This document shows, one piece after another, positions 1 through 6,101 of a stretch of DNA of 6,176 nt. Each line of letters begins with the position of its first letter. Positions within the stretch are counted from its first letter, which is position 1. The notes under the pieces were generated by a model that was given only the letters and a program-made list of their open reading frames with translations, did not search any database and was not told where the DNA came from. Source of the DNA: Planctomycetota bacterium (GTDB lineage Bacteria > Planctomycetota > Planctomycetia > Pirellulales > Thermoguttaceae); assembly GCA_023621895.1 (NCBI GenBank), contig JAMOAF010000763.1, positions 1-6,176 on the forward strand. Direction: 5' to 3'. The translations under genes were made by a program, and so were the position numbers.

Positions 1-2
1 AA

Positions 3-635
3 CTTCTTGCCGGCATGAAGGCCTCGGAGGCCGTTGCCATGCTGGGTGTCGAAATCCTCGACTTGTCGATTCTCTCCATCAAGGCAACGCCGGAAATGGC
101 AAAGGCCTTGCAGGCCGATGCCCGAGAAAAATTGCTCCAGAAGGCCGACGAAGCGGTCTACGCGCGCCGCAACACGGCGATCGAGCTGGAACGGCAAATC
201 AAGGAAAACGAGTTGAACACCGAGATTGCGGTCGAACAGAAACAGCGGCAAGTCCGCGAAACGAAACTCGCGGCGGACATCGCCTTGGAACAGGAGCGAT
301 CCGAGCTGGTCGACCGCCGCGTCGAGAACGAGCGAAAGGAATCGCAAGCGCGGGCCGACGCGCTGCGGGCGATGCTCGAGCCGATCAAGGACGTCGATTG
401 GCGGACTCTGATGGCCGCCAGGTCCGGCGGGCTGGATTCGCGCCAACTGATCGCGATGGCGTTTCGCGATCTGGCCGACAATGCCGCCAAGGTGGGCAAC
501 CTGAACATATCGCCGGACCTCCTGGGCGCGCTGCTCGGCGCGCGCAGACTCGCGGCAAACGGAATTGATGGCAGTCTCGCCCCAATCGGGATAGGATCGT
601 CATGGGACTTGGACACCCGATTATCGCCGTGGTGA
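3..635 (+). CDS. SPFH/band-7 (flotillin/stomatin-like) protein, C-terminal part, 5' end outside the window
   Basis: The reading frame is open from the first complete codon (Leu-Leu-Ala-Gly precede the first Met at 15), so the gene starts upstream and only its end is seen. Numbering from Met15, residues 10-25 (GVEILDLSILSIKATPEMAK) look like the last beta strand and the helix entry of an SPFH domain. Residues 27-125 are a long charged helix rich in Glu, Arg, Lys, Gln and Ala, typical of the coiled coil that follows an SPFH domain. Near the end, NISPDLLGALLGAR (164-177) resembles the short C-terminal helix common in this family. The final 29 or so residues look unconserved, and the last 11 codons overlap the next gene. 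SPFH proteins form membrane-associated oligomeric scaffolds. No membrane anchor is visible because the N-terminus is missing. The family call is firm from the helix and strand pattern, but the subfamily cannot be named. It probably shares an mRNA with the downstream NAD-kinase-like gene. Confidence 0.8.
   Translation, partial: LLAGMKASEAVAMLGVEILDLSILSIKATPEMAKALQADAREKLLQKADEAVYARRNTAIELERQIKENELNTEIAVEQKQRQVRETKLAADIALEQERSELVDRRVENERKESQARADALRAMLEPIKDVDWRTLMAARSGGLDSRQLIAMAFRDLADNAAKVGNLNISPDLLGALLGARRLAANGIDGSLAPIGIGSSWDLDTRLSPW
588..596 (+). promoter_or_regulatory. Ribosome binding site for the NAD-kinase-like gene, inside the SPFH coding region
   Basis: GGGATAGGA ends 5 bases before the ATG at 602 and lies inside the last codons of the upstream SPFH gene. 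It supports starting the NAD-kinase-like protein at 602, and therefore supports a genuine 34-base gene overlap with translational coupling. Confidence 0.5.
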
Positions 636-1630
636 CGCGCGAAACGCGACTCGCCGGGCTGAAGGCACGCTGGGCGACGGCCAGGCAGGCGGCGTTTCGC
701 CTGCAACTGGCGGCCGCCCACGAGATCGAACTCCGCCGCAATCGCCGAGCCAAGGGCCGTCGGACGCCGGCGGCCGACGACGACGCGGAACTGGCAGTCG
801 CCGCCGAGGCGCTGGCCGACGACATGGAGTACGAAGACGAGGACCGTGTCTACCGCGATTCGCTCGCCCAACTCCTCCGCGAAATCGACGTGGGTTTTCC
901 GCTCAAGACGGTCGATCGCGCTTTGGTCTCCAATTTCGATTTCCGCCGCTGCCTGGCCGTGGTCGTCATCGGGCAGGACGGATTGGTTGCCAACACGGCC
1001 AAGTACGCGAGCGATCTGCCGATCATCGGCGTCAATCCCGACCCCGCCCGATACGACGGGGTGCTGCTGCCGTTCGGAGTCCGCCACGCCCGCAACGCCG
1101 TTCGCCGGGCGATCGAGGGCAACGCCGACTGGCGCGAAGTGACCTTGGCCGAAGTGAACACGAACGACGGCCAGCGGATGCTTGCTTTCAACGATTTCTT
1201 CATCGGGGCGACCAGCCACGTATCGGCGCGCTACACCCTCGAGGTGGGAGGGCGGAGCGAGCCGCAGTCGTCAAGCGGCGTCCTCGTCTCCACCGGCGCC
1301 GGATCGACCGGCTGGTTGTCCTCCCTGTTCAATATGACCGATGGATTCGGTCGCGCATTCGGGGCCTCCGGCGCCAGTCGCCTGCAATTGGAGTGGCAGG
1401 ATCGGCGCTTGGTGTGGGCGGTTCGCGAACCGTTCCGCAGCCGGCATTCCGGCGCGGACCTGGTCGCCGGTCTTCTTGAAGAAGGCGAGGAGCTGGTGAT
1501 CGGTTCGCAGATGCCGTCGCGAGGCGTGATCTTCTCCGACGGGGTCGAGGACGATTTCCTCGAATTCGGCAGCGGCACGATCGCGCGATTTTCGGTCTTG
1601 CCCCAGCGCGCTCGGCTGGTCGTTCCATGA
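602..1630 (+). CDS. NAD(+)/NADH-kinase-like protein with altered motifs (often annotated 'sugar kinase')
   Basis: A 342-residue soluble protein with the landmark order of the NAD kinase fold. GQDG at 124-127 stands where NAD kinases have GGDG. GVNPDP at 143-148 stands in the GIN..LGFL region. NDFFIG at 197-202 replaces the NE motif. STGAGSTGW at 230-238 corresponds to STPTGSTAY, and SDGVEDD at 312-318 lies near the end. NAD kinases phosphorylate the 2'-OH of NAD using ATP or polyphosphate. The N-terminal segment IIAVVTRETRLAGL (7-20) matches a divergent branch, as I recall it, that opens with a V.RKTRLEEL-like strand and helix. That supports the ATG at 602, which also has a ribosome binding site. 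Residues 44-75 form an Arg-rich then Asp/Ala-rich stretch that looks like a lineage-specific insertion. The gene overlaps the SPFH gene by 34 bases, so the two products are probably made together. The fold assignment is strong, but the substrate is uncertain because several motif residues differ from classical enzymes. Confidence 0.8.
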   Translation: MGLGHPIIAVVTRETRLAGLKARWATARQAAFRLQLAAAHEIELRRNRRAKGRRTPAADDDAELAVAAEALADDMEYEDEDRVYRDSLAQLLREIDVGFPLKTVDRALVSNFDFRRCLAVVVIGQDGLVANTAKYASDLPIIGVNPDPARYDGVLLPFGVRHARNAVRRAIEGNADWREVTLAEVNTNDGQRMLAFNDFFIGATSHVSARYTLEVGGRSEPQSSSGVLVSTGAGSTGWLSSLFNMTDGFGRAFGASGASRLQLEWQDRRLVWAVREPFRSRHSGADLVAGLLEEGEELVIGSQMPSRGVIFSDGVEDDFLEFGSGTIARFSVLPQRARLVVP

Positions 1631-1694
1631 CATCCGGCCGCTTCTTCGATGCCTCTTTCATTCGGCCGAAACCTGGCTGACGGCTGCTCTTCGA

Positions 1695-1711
1695 ATGCCA
1701 CCCCGTGGCAT
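1695..1711. repeat. Perfect inverted repeat, 7-bp stem with 3-base loop
   Basis: ATGCCAC, then CCC, then GTGGCAT. The arms are exact reverse complements, so a hairpin can form from either strand. It lies between the convergent genes without a U tract. It could be a bidirectional termination or mRNA-end structure, or one copy of a dispersed palindromic element; the latter needs genome-wide counting. Confidence 0.65.
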
Positions 1712-1730
1712 GACTGCCTCACCTCCCCGG

Positions 1731-1764
1731 CTTTCCGCTTTCCGCTTTCCGCTTTCCGCTTTCG
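1731..1764. repeat. Tandem heptamer repeat (CTTTCCG), 4 exact copies plus one shortened copy
   Basis: CTTTCCG occurs at 1731-1737, 1738-1744, 1745-1751 and 1752-1758, followed by CTTTCG at 1759-1764. The array ends 2 bases before the outer edge of the fucosidase stop codon (1767-1769, minus strand), so it lies in the 3' end of that transcript. The seven-base period and exact copies suggest a slippage-prone minisatellite-type repeat whose copy number may vary between strains. Confidence 0.9.
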
Positions 1765-1766
1765 TC

Positions 1767-4067
1767 TCAGTCACTCGAGTCCGGCGACACCTCGCGCAGT
1801 TCGCCGTTCACGCGAACCTTGACCTTCGCATCCTTGTTCCGCGCCTTGTCAGCGACGATCCGGAAGCTGGTCACCCGGCCGTCCTGCCAGGTGCAATCCA
1901 CGCGGTAGCCGCCGCGAGCGCGCAGGCCGGCAAAGGAACCCTGCCGAGCCCAATTCTTGGGCAGAGCGGGCACAAGGGCGATCTCGCCCGCGTGGCTTTC
2001 GAGCAGCATTTCGGCGATCGCCCCGGTGATCCCGAAGTTGCCGTCCATCTGAAACGGCGGGTGGTTGCAGAACAGGTTCGGCAGCGTGTTGTAAGTCAGC
2101 AGCCCGCGGACCATGATGCCGGCCCGCTCGGCTTCGCCCAGCCGCGCCCACATCCCGCAGCGCCACGGCCACGCCCAAGAGCGGCGGCTGTCGCCGATCG
2201 TTGTCTCCACGGTGAACGGCTTGCCCGTCGTCTCCTCGTGGTCGTTGCTGCGTGCCTTGAGGCTCTTGATCGCCGCCCGTGCCAGCTCCGGCGTCCGCGC
2301 CGGACTGATCTGCCGGCCGGGATACACCGCGAACAGGTGCGAGGTGTGCCGGTGCGTGTCCTTCGGATCGTCGCGGTCCACCTGCCATTCCTGGAGCTGG
2401 CCCCAACGCCCGATCTTATTCGGCGCCAGCCGCGCCTGCATCCCCGCGATCTTCTCCTGGTAATCCGCGTCTACATTCAGCGCCCGGGCCATCTCCAGGT
2501 AGTTCTCGAACAGCTCCCAGATGATCTGCTGATCGTGCATCACGCCGTCCTCGCGCGGGCCGTGCTCGGGCGACCAGCCGTTCGGGGCGACCAGCGTGCC
2601 GTCCGGAAGCTGCTTGAGGTGATCCTCCCAGAATTGGCAGATTTCCTTGACCATCGGGTAGCCTTGGCGGCGGAGGAAATCCTCATCCTGTGTAAATGCG
2701 TAGTGCCAGGCCATGTGCTGGGCGTACCACGCGCTGGCGGGGATGTTCCACTGCCAGCCGTTGCCGCCGAAGATGCTCTGGCTGGTCCGCGCCGTCCAGC
2801 CCCGCGTGTTTTCGCCAAACGCCTTCCGCGTGGCGATCCGGCACGGCTCGGCGCAGGCGCTGACGAAGTCCAACAGCGGCTCATGGCACTCCGCAAGCCC
2901 GGTCGGCTCGGCGCCCCAGTAGTTCATCTGGACATTGATGTTGTTGTGGTAGTCGCTCGCCCACGGCGGCTTGTTGCTGTCGTTCCACAGTCCCTGTAGA
3001 TTCGCCGGCAGGCCGCCGGGGCGCGAGCAGCTCGCCAGCAGGTACCGCCCGTACTGGAACATCGTCTCTTCCAGGTCCGGATCGTCGCCCCCCCGGGCAT
3101 AGGCGGCCAGCCGCTCGTCCGCCGGCAGGGCCAGCCTGGCCGGATCGGAGCGGCCCCAGTCGACCCGAACGCGGCCCAATAGCGGCGCAAGATCGTCCAA
3201 ATGCCTTTGCCGCAACGCCTCCAGCGGCTTTGTCTCCGCCGCCGCGATCTCCTTGGCGATCGCCGGAGCCGGCGGCTGGCCCCGCCAGTTCGTCTTCCAG
3301 CTCGGGGCGTAATCGGTCCGCGCGGCCAGCAGCAGCGTCACGCGCTGGCAGCCGCTGAAAACCAGCGAGTCTCCTTCAGCTTCGACGCGGCCGCCCGTGT
3401 GAAGCAGGCGCACGCGGCAAGCGTGCTTGAGCTGGTTGGGCATCACGGCATCCCAGCAGAGCGCTCCGGCCTCGCCGGCGACTTGGACATTCGGCTGGCC
3501 CGGCTGGAGACGCAGTCTGCCGGAGAGGGCCGGGGCCGGTTTGCCGTCCTTTTCAGCCTCGTAGTGGAAGACCAGGACCTGGTCCGGCCGGCTCGCGAAC
3601 GCCTCCCGGGCAAACGCGACGCCGCCGGCGGAAAACGTCGTGCGGTGCACGCCCAAGGAGATGTCCAGTTCGCGGCGATAGTTGGCGGGCGCGTCCAGAC
3701 CGTCTCCTTCGAACTCGACCAGCAGGTCGCCAAAGTTGCGGTAGCTCCCGAAGCCGCGGTCGCCCGTCTCGTACTCGCCGTCCCAGTTGTTGTCGCCGGA
3801 CCAGAGGGAATTCTCGTTGAACTGGATTCGCTCGACCCTCGTGCCGCCCAGCAGCATCGCGCCCAGCCGCCCGTTACCGATCGGCAGGCCCTCGTTCGAC
3901 CAATCGCTCGCCGGCTCGGCATACCACAGCGTCCGCTGCTCGGCGCGCGAGCCGATTCCGGTCTCCGGCGAGTCGCCGAGTTGATCACCCTTGGCCGCCG
4001 CCGAACCTGAACAAAAGAGTGCCACGAAAGACAGCAGCAACGATCCGAGACCGAAAGCATGTTTCAT
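1767..4067 (-). CDS. Secreted glycoside hydrolase family 95 alpha-L-fucosidase
   Basis: A 766-residue protein, full length for the family. Residues 1-25 form a signal peptide: a Lys, a hydrophobic stretch GLGSLLLSFVALF, then SAAA as a signal peptidase I site. Cys19 is preceded by Phe, so a lipobox is unlikely. The mature protein opens with a GH95-type beta-sandwich (about 45-290) containing LPIGNGRLGAMLLGG (61-75) and IQFNENSLWSGD (81-92). The (alpha/alpha)6 catalytic barrel spans about 330-690, and a short beta domain closes the protein. Barrel signatures are NNINVQMNYWGAEP (375-388), WSPEHGP (498-504), QLQEW (557-561), HRHTSHLFAVYPG (572-584) and QMDGNFG (673-679). By position these match the Asn/Asn, general-acid Glu and Asp of characterised GH95 enzymes, here N376, N378, E501 and D675. 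The family cleaves alpha-1,2-linked and related L-fucose by inversion, and some members prefer L-galactose, which cannot be resolved here. It probably acts in the periplasm or outside the cell. It is transcribed alone on its strand in this window. Confidence 0.93.
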   Translation of the reverse strand: MKHAFGLGSLLLSFVALFCSGSAAAKGDQLGDSPETGIGSRAEQRTLWYAEPASDWSNEGLPIGNGRLGAMLLGGTRVERIQFNENSLWSGDNNWDGEYETGDRGFGSYRNFGDLLVEFEGDGLDAPANYRRELDISLGVHRTTFSAGGVAFAREAFASRPDQVLVFHYEAEKDGKPAPALSGRLRLQPGQPNVQVAGEAGALCWDAVMPNQLKHACRVRLLHTGGRVEAEGDSLVFSGCQRVTLLLAARTDYAPSWKTNWRGQPPAPAIAKEIAAAETKPLEALRQRHLDDLAPLLGRVRVDWGRSDPARLALPADERLAAYARGGDDPDLEETMFQYGRYLLASCSRPGGLPANLQGLWNDSNKPPWASDYHNNINVQMNYWGAEPTGLAECHEPLLDFVSACAEPCRIATRKAFGENTRGWTARTSQSIFGGNGWQWNIPASAWYAQHMAWHYAFTQDEDFLRRQGYPMVKEICQFWEDHLKQLPDGTLVAPNGWSPEHGPREDGVMHDQQIIWELFENYLEMARALNVDADYQEKIAGMQARLAPNKIGRWGQLQEWQVDRDDPKDTHRHTSHLFAVYPGRQISPARTPELARAAIKSLKARSNDHEETTGKPFTVETTIGDSRRSWAWPWRCGMWARLGEAERAGIMVRGLLTYNTLPNLFCNHPPFQMDGNFGITGAIAEMLLESHAGEIALVPALPKNWARQGSFAGLRARGGYRVDCTWQDGRVTSFRIVADKARNKDAKVKVRVNGELREVSPDSSD

Positions 4068-4517
4068 CGAGATATTCCTTTGCAGCTTAAACGCTCATTC
4101 TCACCCGATCGCCTGCAATTTCAGCCCGGCTTCCCCGCGATCACCACGGGCAACAGGCTGCGGCAACCTGCCGTCTGATCGCTGGGACCTGACGGCTGGC
4201 GGCCTTCTTCTCGCCGGCTCTCAGTCTACGGTTGGCAAACTCGGGCAACAAGCAAGCCTGGAACGCTCCGCCGCGCGGAATGGACCTGCCTGGGGGTGGG
4301 CGCTGACGCCCCGAGACGGCCCCGAGAAACGGGTCCGAAAAACCGCGCAAGAGGTCCCGTGGATGGGTACGAAGTGGAATCGGCGGCGTGTTTTCCGGTC
4401 CGGTCGAAGAATATGCTACGCTTTCAATGGACGTGGCTTTCTCGTCCGCCTCATCATCTCCTTTTCCACCGGCCAGGAGCCGTTCTCCCGAAGTCGGGCC
4501 TCCTTGGGGCAAGCAGC
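4068..4517. other. Divergent intergenic region, 450 bases, no convincing gene
   Basis: The region separates the divergent starts of the fucosidase gene (-) and the zinc-ribbon gene (+). Open frames exist on both strands, as expected at this GC content, but their translations are rich in Arg, Pro, Ser and Gly with no recognisable domain. Promoters for both neighbours should lie here. The only local structure noted is a short hairpin GGGCG-CTGA-CGCCC at 4298-4311. The weak -10-like TATGCT at 4412-4417, about 100 bases before the zinc-ribbon start, has no good -35 partner (TGTTTT at 4389-4394). Confidence 0.55.
4076..4081 (-). promoter_or_regulatory. Ribosome binding site of the fucosidase gene
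   Basis: On the minus strand AAAGGA lies 8 bases before the ATG at 4067. This optimal spacing, with the signal peptide immediately following, fixes the start codon. Confidence 0.75.
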
Positions 4518-4721
4518 ATGAAACATCAGACTCTGCGATTCATCCGACAGTTCATCCGGGCGTTGTCAGCCTGCCGCGAGTGCGGAGATCCGGCAAACCC
4601 GTTCGACCCGATCTGCCCCCACTGCGGGGCCGGCAATCCAGTGAAAATCCCCGTCTCGACGAGCGTCGTGGTGACCGCAATCGCGGCGCAAATTGCGATT
4701 GTGGTTCTGCGAATCGCTTGA
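4518..4721 (+). CDS. Small zinc-ribbon protein with one C-terminal transmembrane helix
   Basis: A 67-residue protein starting at ATG 4518. It has a basic amphipathic N-terminus (MKHQTLRFIRQFIRAL), then a Cys4 zinc ribbon with C19-X2-C22 and C33-X2-C36 (CRECG and CPHCG knuckles) separated by PANPFDPI. A hydrophobic segment, about residues 46-65 (VSTSVVVTAIAAQIAIVVLR), forms a single membrane helix reaching almost to the C-terminus. The paired knuckles, sensible spacing and clean helix make a real gene likely despite its size. The frame stays open upstream to an earlier Met at 4296, but the upstream translation is low in hydrophobic order and Arg-rich, so I reject it. The ribosome binding site is weak (GGGG, 8 bases before the ATG). 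Function is unknown. Such tail-anchored zinc ribbons usually act through protein contacts rather than catalysis. Orientation suggests a cytoplasmic ribbon and membrane tail, but this is inferred. Confidence 0.68.
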   Translation: MKHQTLRFIRQFIRALSACRECGDPANPFDPICPHCGAGNPVKIPVSTSVVVTAIAAQIAIVVLRIA

Positions 4722-4740
4722 CCGAACGGATCGAATGGTC

Positions 4741-4769
4741 TGTTCAAGAGCCAGAGTAATCGCTATAGT
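4741..4769 (+). promoter_or_regulatory. Possible sigma70-type promoter for the glycosyltransferase gene
   Basis: TATAGT at 4764-4769 matches five of six bases of TATAAT. A weak -35 candidate, TGTTCA at 4741-4746, sits 17 bases upstream and matches only three of six. Transcription would begin near 4776, giving a leader of about 150 bases before the ATG at 4926. Confidence 0.3.
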
Positions 4770-4832
4770 CCTCGCAAAGTGCCATGCTGTCTATGGCCGA
4801 TCTTGGGAGATGACTGGCCGGAAGTCGTTAAG

Positions 4833-4849
4833 TTGCCAAATATTGGCAA
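4833..4849. promoter_or_regulatory. Operator-like palindrome in the GT9 leader
   Basis: TTGCCAA, ATA, TTGGCAA: two exact 7-base inverted arms around a 3-base centre, in an AT-rich patch. Size and symmetry fit a dimeric repressor site (helix-turn-helix type). It lies downstream of the proposed promoter and 77 bases before the ATG at 4926, so it could act as a road-block operator or as an RNA hairpin. No matching regulator gene is in the window. Confidence 0.4.
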
Positions 4850-4925
4850 TTTGCGGAATTTCGGCTGTTTCTCAAGCCTGTGCGACGTGGCCCCGTGCGA
4901 TGAAGTTGGCAGGGACTGGCGACCG

Positions 4926-6014
4926 ATGCGAGACGGACCAGGGACATCCGTGATTTCGGCGTGGGGGCGTAGCGACCTCGACGGCCCGATCGCCAATATC
5001 TTGGTCTACCGCCCGCGTTACATCGGCGATGTGCTGCTGACGATTCCGACCCTGCGGCAACTTCGGGAATCGTTCCCGGCAGCTCGGATCACCTTCCTCG
5101 CATCCCCTTCGGTCCGCGAGATCGTGGACCACTGCCCCTACGTCGACGAGACGCTGATCTTCGACCGCGGCGGCAGGCACAAGGGCCTTGCCGGCAGGTG
5201 GCGGCTTGTCGCCGAGCTGCGAAAACGGAAATTCGACCTGGCGCTGGTCCTGATGCGGTCGCTCTCCAGCGCCGTGATCAGCTACCTGGCCGGAGCGCGG
5301 TACCGGGCGGGCTTTGGCACCGAATTTCGCGGTCCTCTGCTGACCCATTCGGTCGCCTACAGCCAGACCACGCACGAAGCCTCGTGCTTCCTCCACGTGC
5401 TCGAGTCGCTCGGAATCGAATGCCCACCCCCCAGGCTAGACGTCTGGATTCCTCCACAAGCCCACCGTTATGCCGAAAATTGGTTTCGGGCCAGGTCGAT
5501 CCTGCCGACAAAGCCGGTGCTGTTCGTCAACCCTGGCGGACAGGCCGACGCAAGATGCCTCCATCCGGCCCGACTTGCATTCCTTGCCGACAGGGTGTCG
5601 GAAGAATACGGATACCAGGTGATCGTGATCTGGGGACCCGGCGAGCAAGCCGCGGCTCGCCAGGTGATTGGCGCGATGCGCAGCGGCGCGGAGTTGGCGC
5701 CCCCGACCTCGCTGCTCCAGCTTGCGGCGTTCTTCGCTCGGGGCACGACCCTGCTGACCCATGACTCCGGTCCGCTTCACCTCGCGGCCGCGGTTGGAAT
5801 CTCCACCGTCGCAGTTTTCGGACCCACCAACCCGGCGAAATGGAATCCCCCGGGCGACCGCAACCTCTACGTCCAGACGGCCACGCGGTGCACGTCATGC
5901 AGGCTTCAGAAGTGCCGTTACGGTCGGCCCTGCATCAACCAGGTCGATGACGAGGCGGTCTTCAGAGCCTTCGACCGGCTCTGGGAGCGTCAAAGGCTCC
6001 GCCGCGCGGCCTGA
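4926..6014 (+). CDS. Glycosyltransferase family 9 protein (heptosyltransferase-like)
   Basis: A 362-residue protein from ATG 4926. A GTG at 4950 behind AGGGA (4940-4944) is an equally sensible start, giving 354 residues. The frame also opens at GTG 4779, but that extension has no family similarity. ILVYRPRYIGDVLLTIPTLR (25-44) is the GT9 N-terminal signature; D35 corresponds to the catalytic base of WaaC-type heptosyltransferases. VLFVNPGG (198-205) opens the second Rossmann domain, where the usual basic residue of the donor-phosphate loop appears to be R210. THDSGPLHLAAAVG (278-291) is the donor-binding motif with D280, followed by FGPTNPAKWNPPG (298-310). Four cysteines at 322, 325, 330 and 336 form a C-X2-C-X4-C-X5-C cluster, known as a variable C-terminal trait of GT9 proteins. 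Such enzymes transfer heptose or similar sugars from a nucleotide donor at the cytoplasmic face of the inner membrane during surface glycan assembly. Acceptor and sugar are not determined. Confidence 0.87.
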   Translation: MRDGPGTSVISAWGRSDLDGPIANILVYRPRYIGDVLLTIPTLRQLRESFPAARITFLASPSVREIVDHCPYVDETLIFDRGGRHKGLAGRWRLVAELRKRKFDLALVLMRSLSSAVISYLAGARYRAGFGTEFRGPLLTHSVAYSQTTHEASCFLHVLESLGIECPPPRLDVWIPPQAHRYAENWFRARSILPTKPVLFVNPGGQADARCLHPARLAFLADRVSEEYGYQVIVIWGPGEQAAARQVIGAMRSGAELAPPTSLLQLAAFFARGTTLLTHDSGPLHLAAAVGISTVAVFGPTNPAKWNPPGDRNLYVQTATRCTSCRLQKCRYGRPCINQVDDEAVFRAFDRLWERQRLRRAA

Positions 6015-6041
6015 CGTGAACCGTTTGGCCCCCTTCGGAGT

Positions 6042-6073
6042 GCGGCAATCCATGGCCGCTTTACCTTTCTTCT
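6042..6073 (+). terminator. Possible intrinsic terminator after the glycosyltransferase gene
   Basis: GCGGC (6042-6046) pairs with GCCGC (6055-6059) around an 8-base loop and is followed by the pyrimidine run TTTACCTTTCTTCT. The stem is short but all G-C, and it begins 27 bases after the stop codon, a fitting place for transcript release. Confidence 0.4.
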
Positions 6074-6101
6074 AAATCGACCTGCGTGCTTCGTGGAAAA
6101 A

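Larger units (their letters stand above)
1631..1766. other. Convergent intergenic region with palindrome, hairpin and tandem repeat
   Basis: This 136-base gap separates the 3' ends of the NAD-kinase-like gene (+) and the fucosidase gene (-). No gene is supported here. It holds a perfect 10-bp palindrome, TTCGGCCGAA, at 1661-1670, a 7-bp-stem hairpin at 1695-1711 and a tandem heptamer at 1731-1764. Neither inverted repeat is followed by a T tract on either strand, so a classical intrinsic terminator is not evident. Folded RNA here could still serve both convergent transcripts. Confidence 0.6.
4722..4925. other. Leader/intergenic region of the glycosyltransferase gene
   Basis: A 204-base stretch between the zinc-ribbon stop and the preferred GT9 start. 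Its central part, about 4825-4865, is visibly richer in A and T than the surrounding genes. It contains a -10-like hexamer at 4764-4769 and a palindrome at 4833-4849. The GT9 frame stays open back to a GTG at 4779, but that segment lacks family similarity. Confidence 0.5.

Noticed and set aside
158..1219. Long open frame on the minus strand (353 codons)
   Set aside because: It is antisense to the SPFH and NAD-kinase-like genes, both of which have clear family motifs. The translation is Arg/Ser/Ala-rich without a domain; long antisense frames are expected at this GC content.
1661..1670. TTCGGCCGAA palindrome as a terminator
   Set aside because: It has no loop when folded on itself and no T tract follows, so it is listed only as part of the intergenic region.
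1695..2999. Long plus-strand open frame (434 codons) opposite the fucosidase gene
   Set aside because: Its translation is dominated by Arg, Pro, Ala and Val with no recognisable domain, it runs through the heptamer repeat, and the opposite strand encodes conserved GH95 motifs throughout.
3201..4010. Plus-strand open frame (269 codons) opposite the fucosidase N-terminus
   Set aside because: Shadow of the GH95 gene with the same biased composition and no family similarity.
4296..4517. Longer version of the zinc-ribbon protein from ATG 4296
   Set aside because: The extra 74 residues are Arg/Pro-rich with no pattern, whereas the 67-residue version has a compact and complete architecture.
3991..4521. 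Plus-strand open frame (176 codons) spanning the divergent gap
   Set aside because: It begins inside the fucosidase signal-peptide region on the opposite strand, covers that gene's ribosome binding site, and its translation shows no domain or ordered composition.
4678..4701. Inverted repeat CAATCGC / GCGATTG
   Set aside because: It lies within the codons of the transmembrane helix of the zinc-ribbon protein, and repeated Ile/Ala codons readily produce such matches, so I do not call it a regulatory element.
4779..4925. N-terminal extension of the GT9 protein from GTG 4779
   Set aside because: The 49 extra residues lack GT9 similarity, cover an AT-rich palindromic leader, and would start within a few bases of the proposed transcription start. 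GT9 proteins begin close to the first beta strand.
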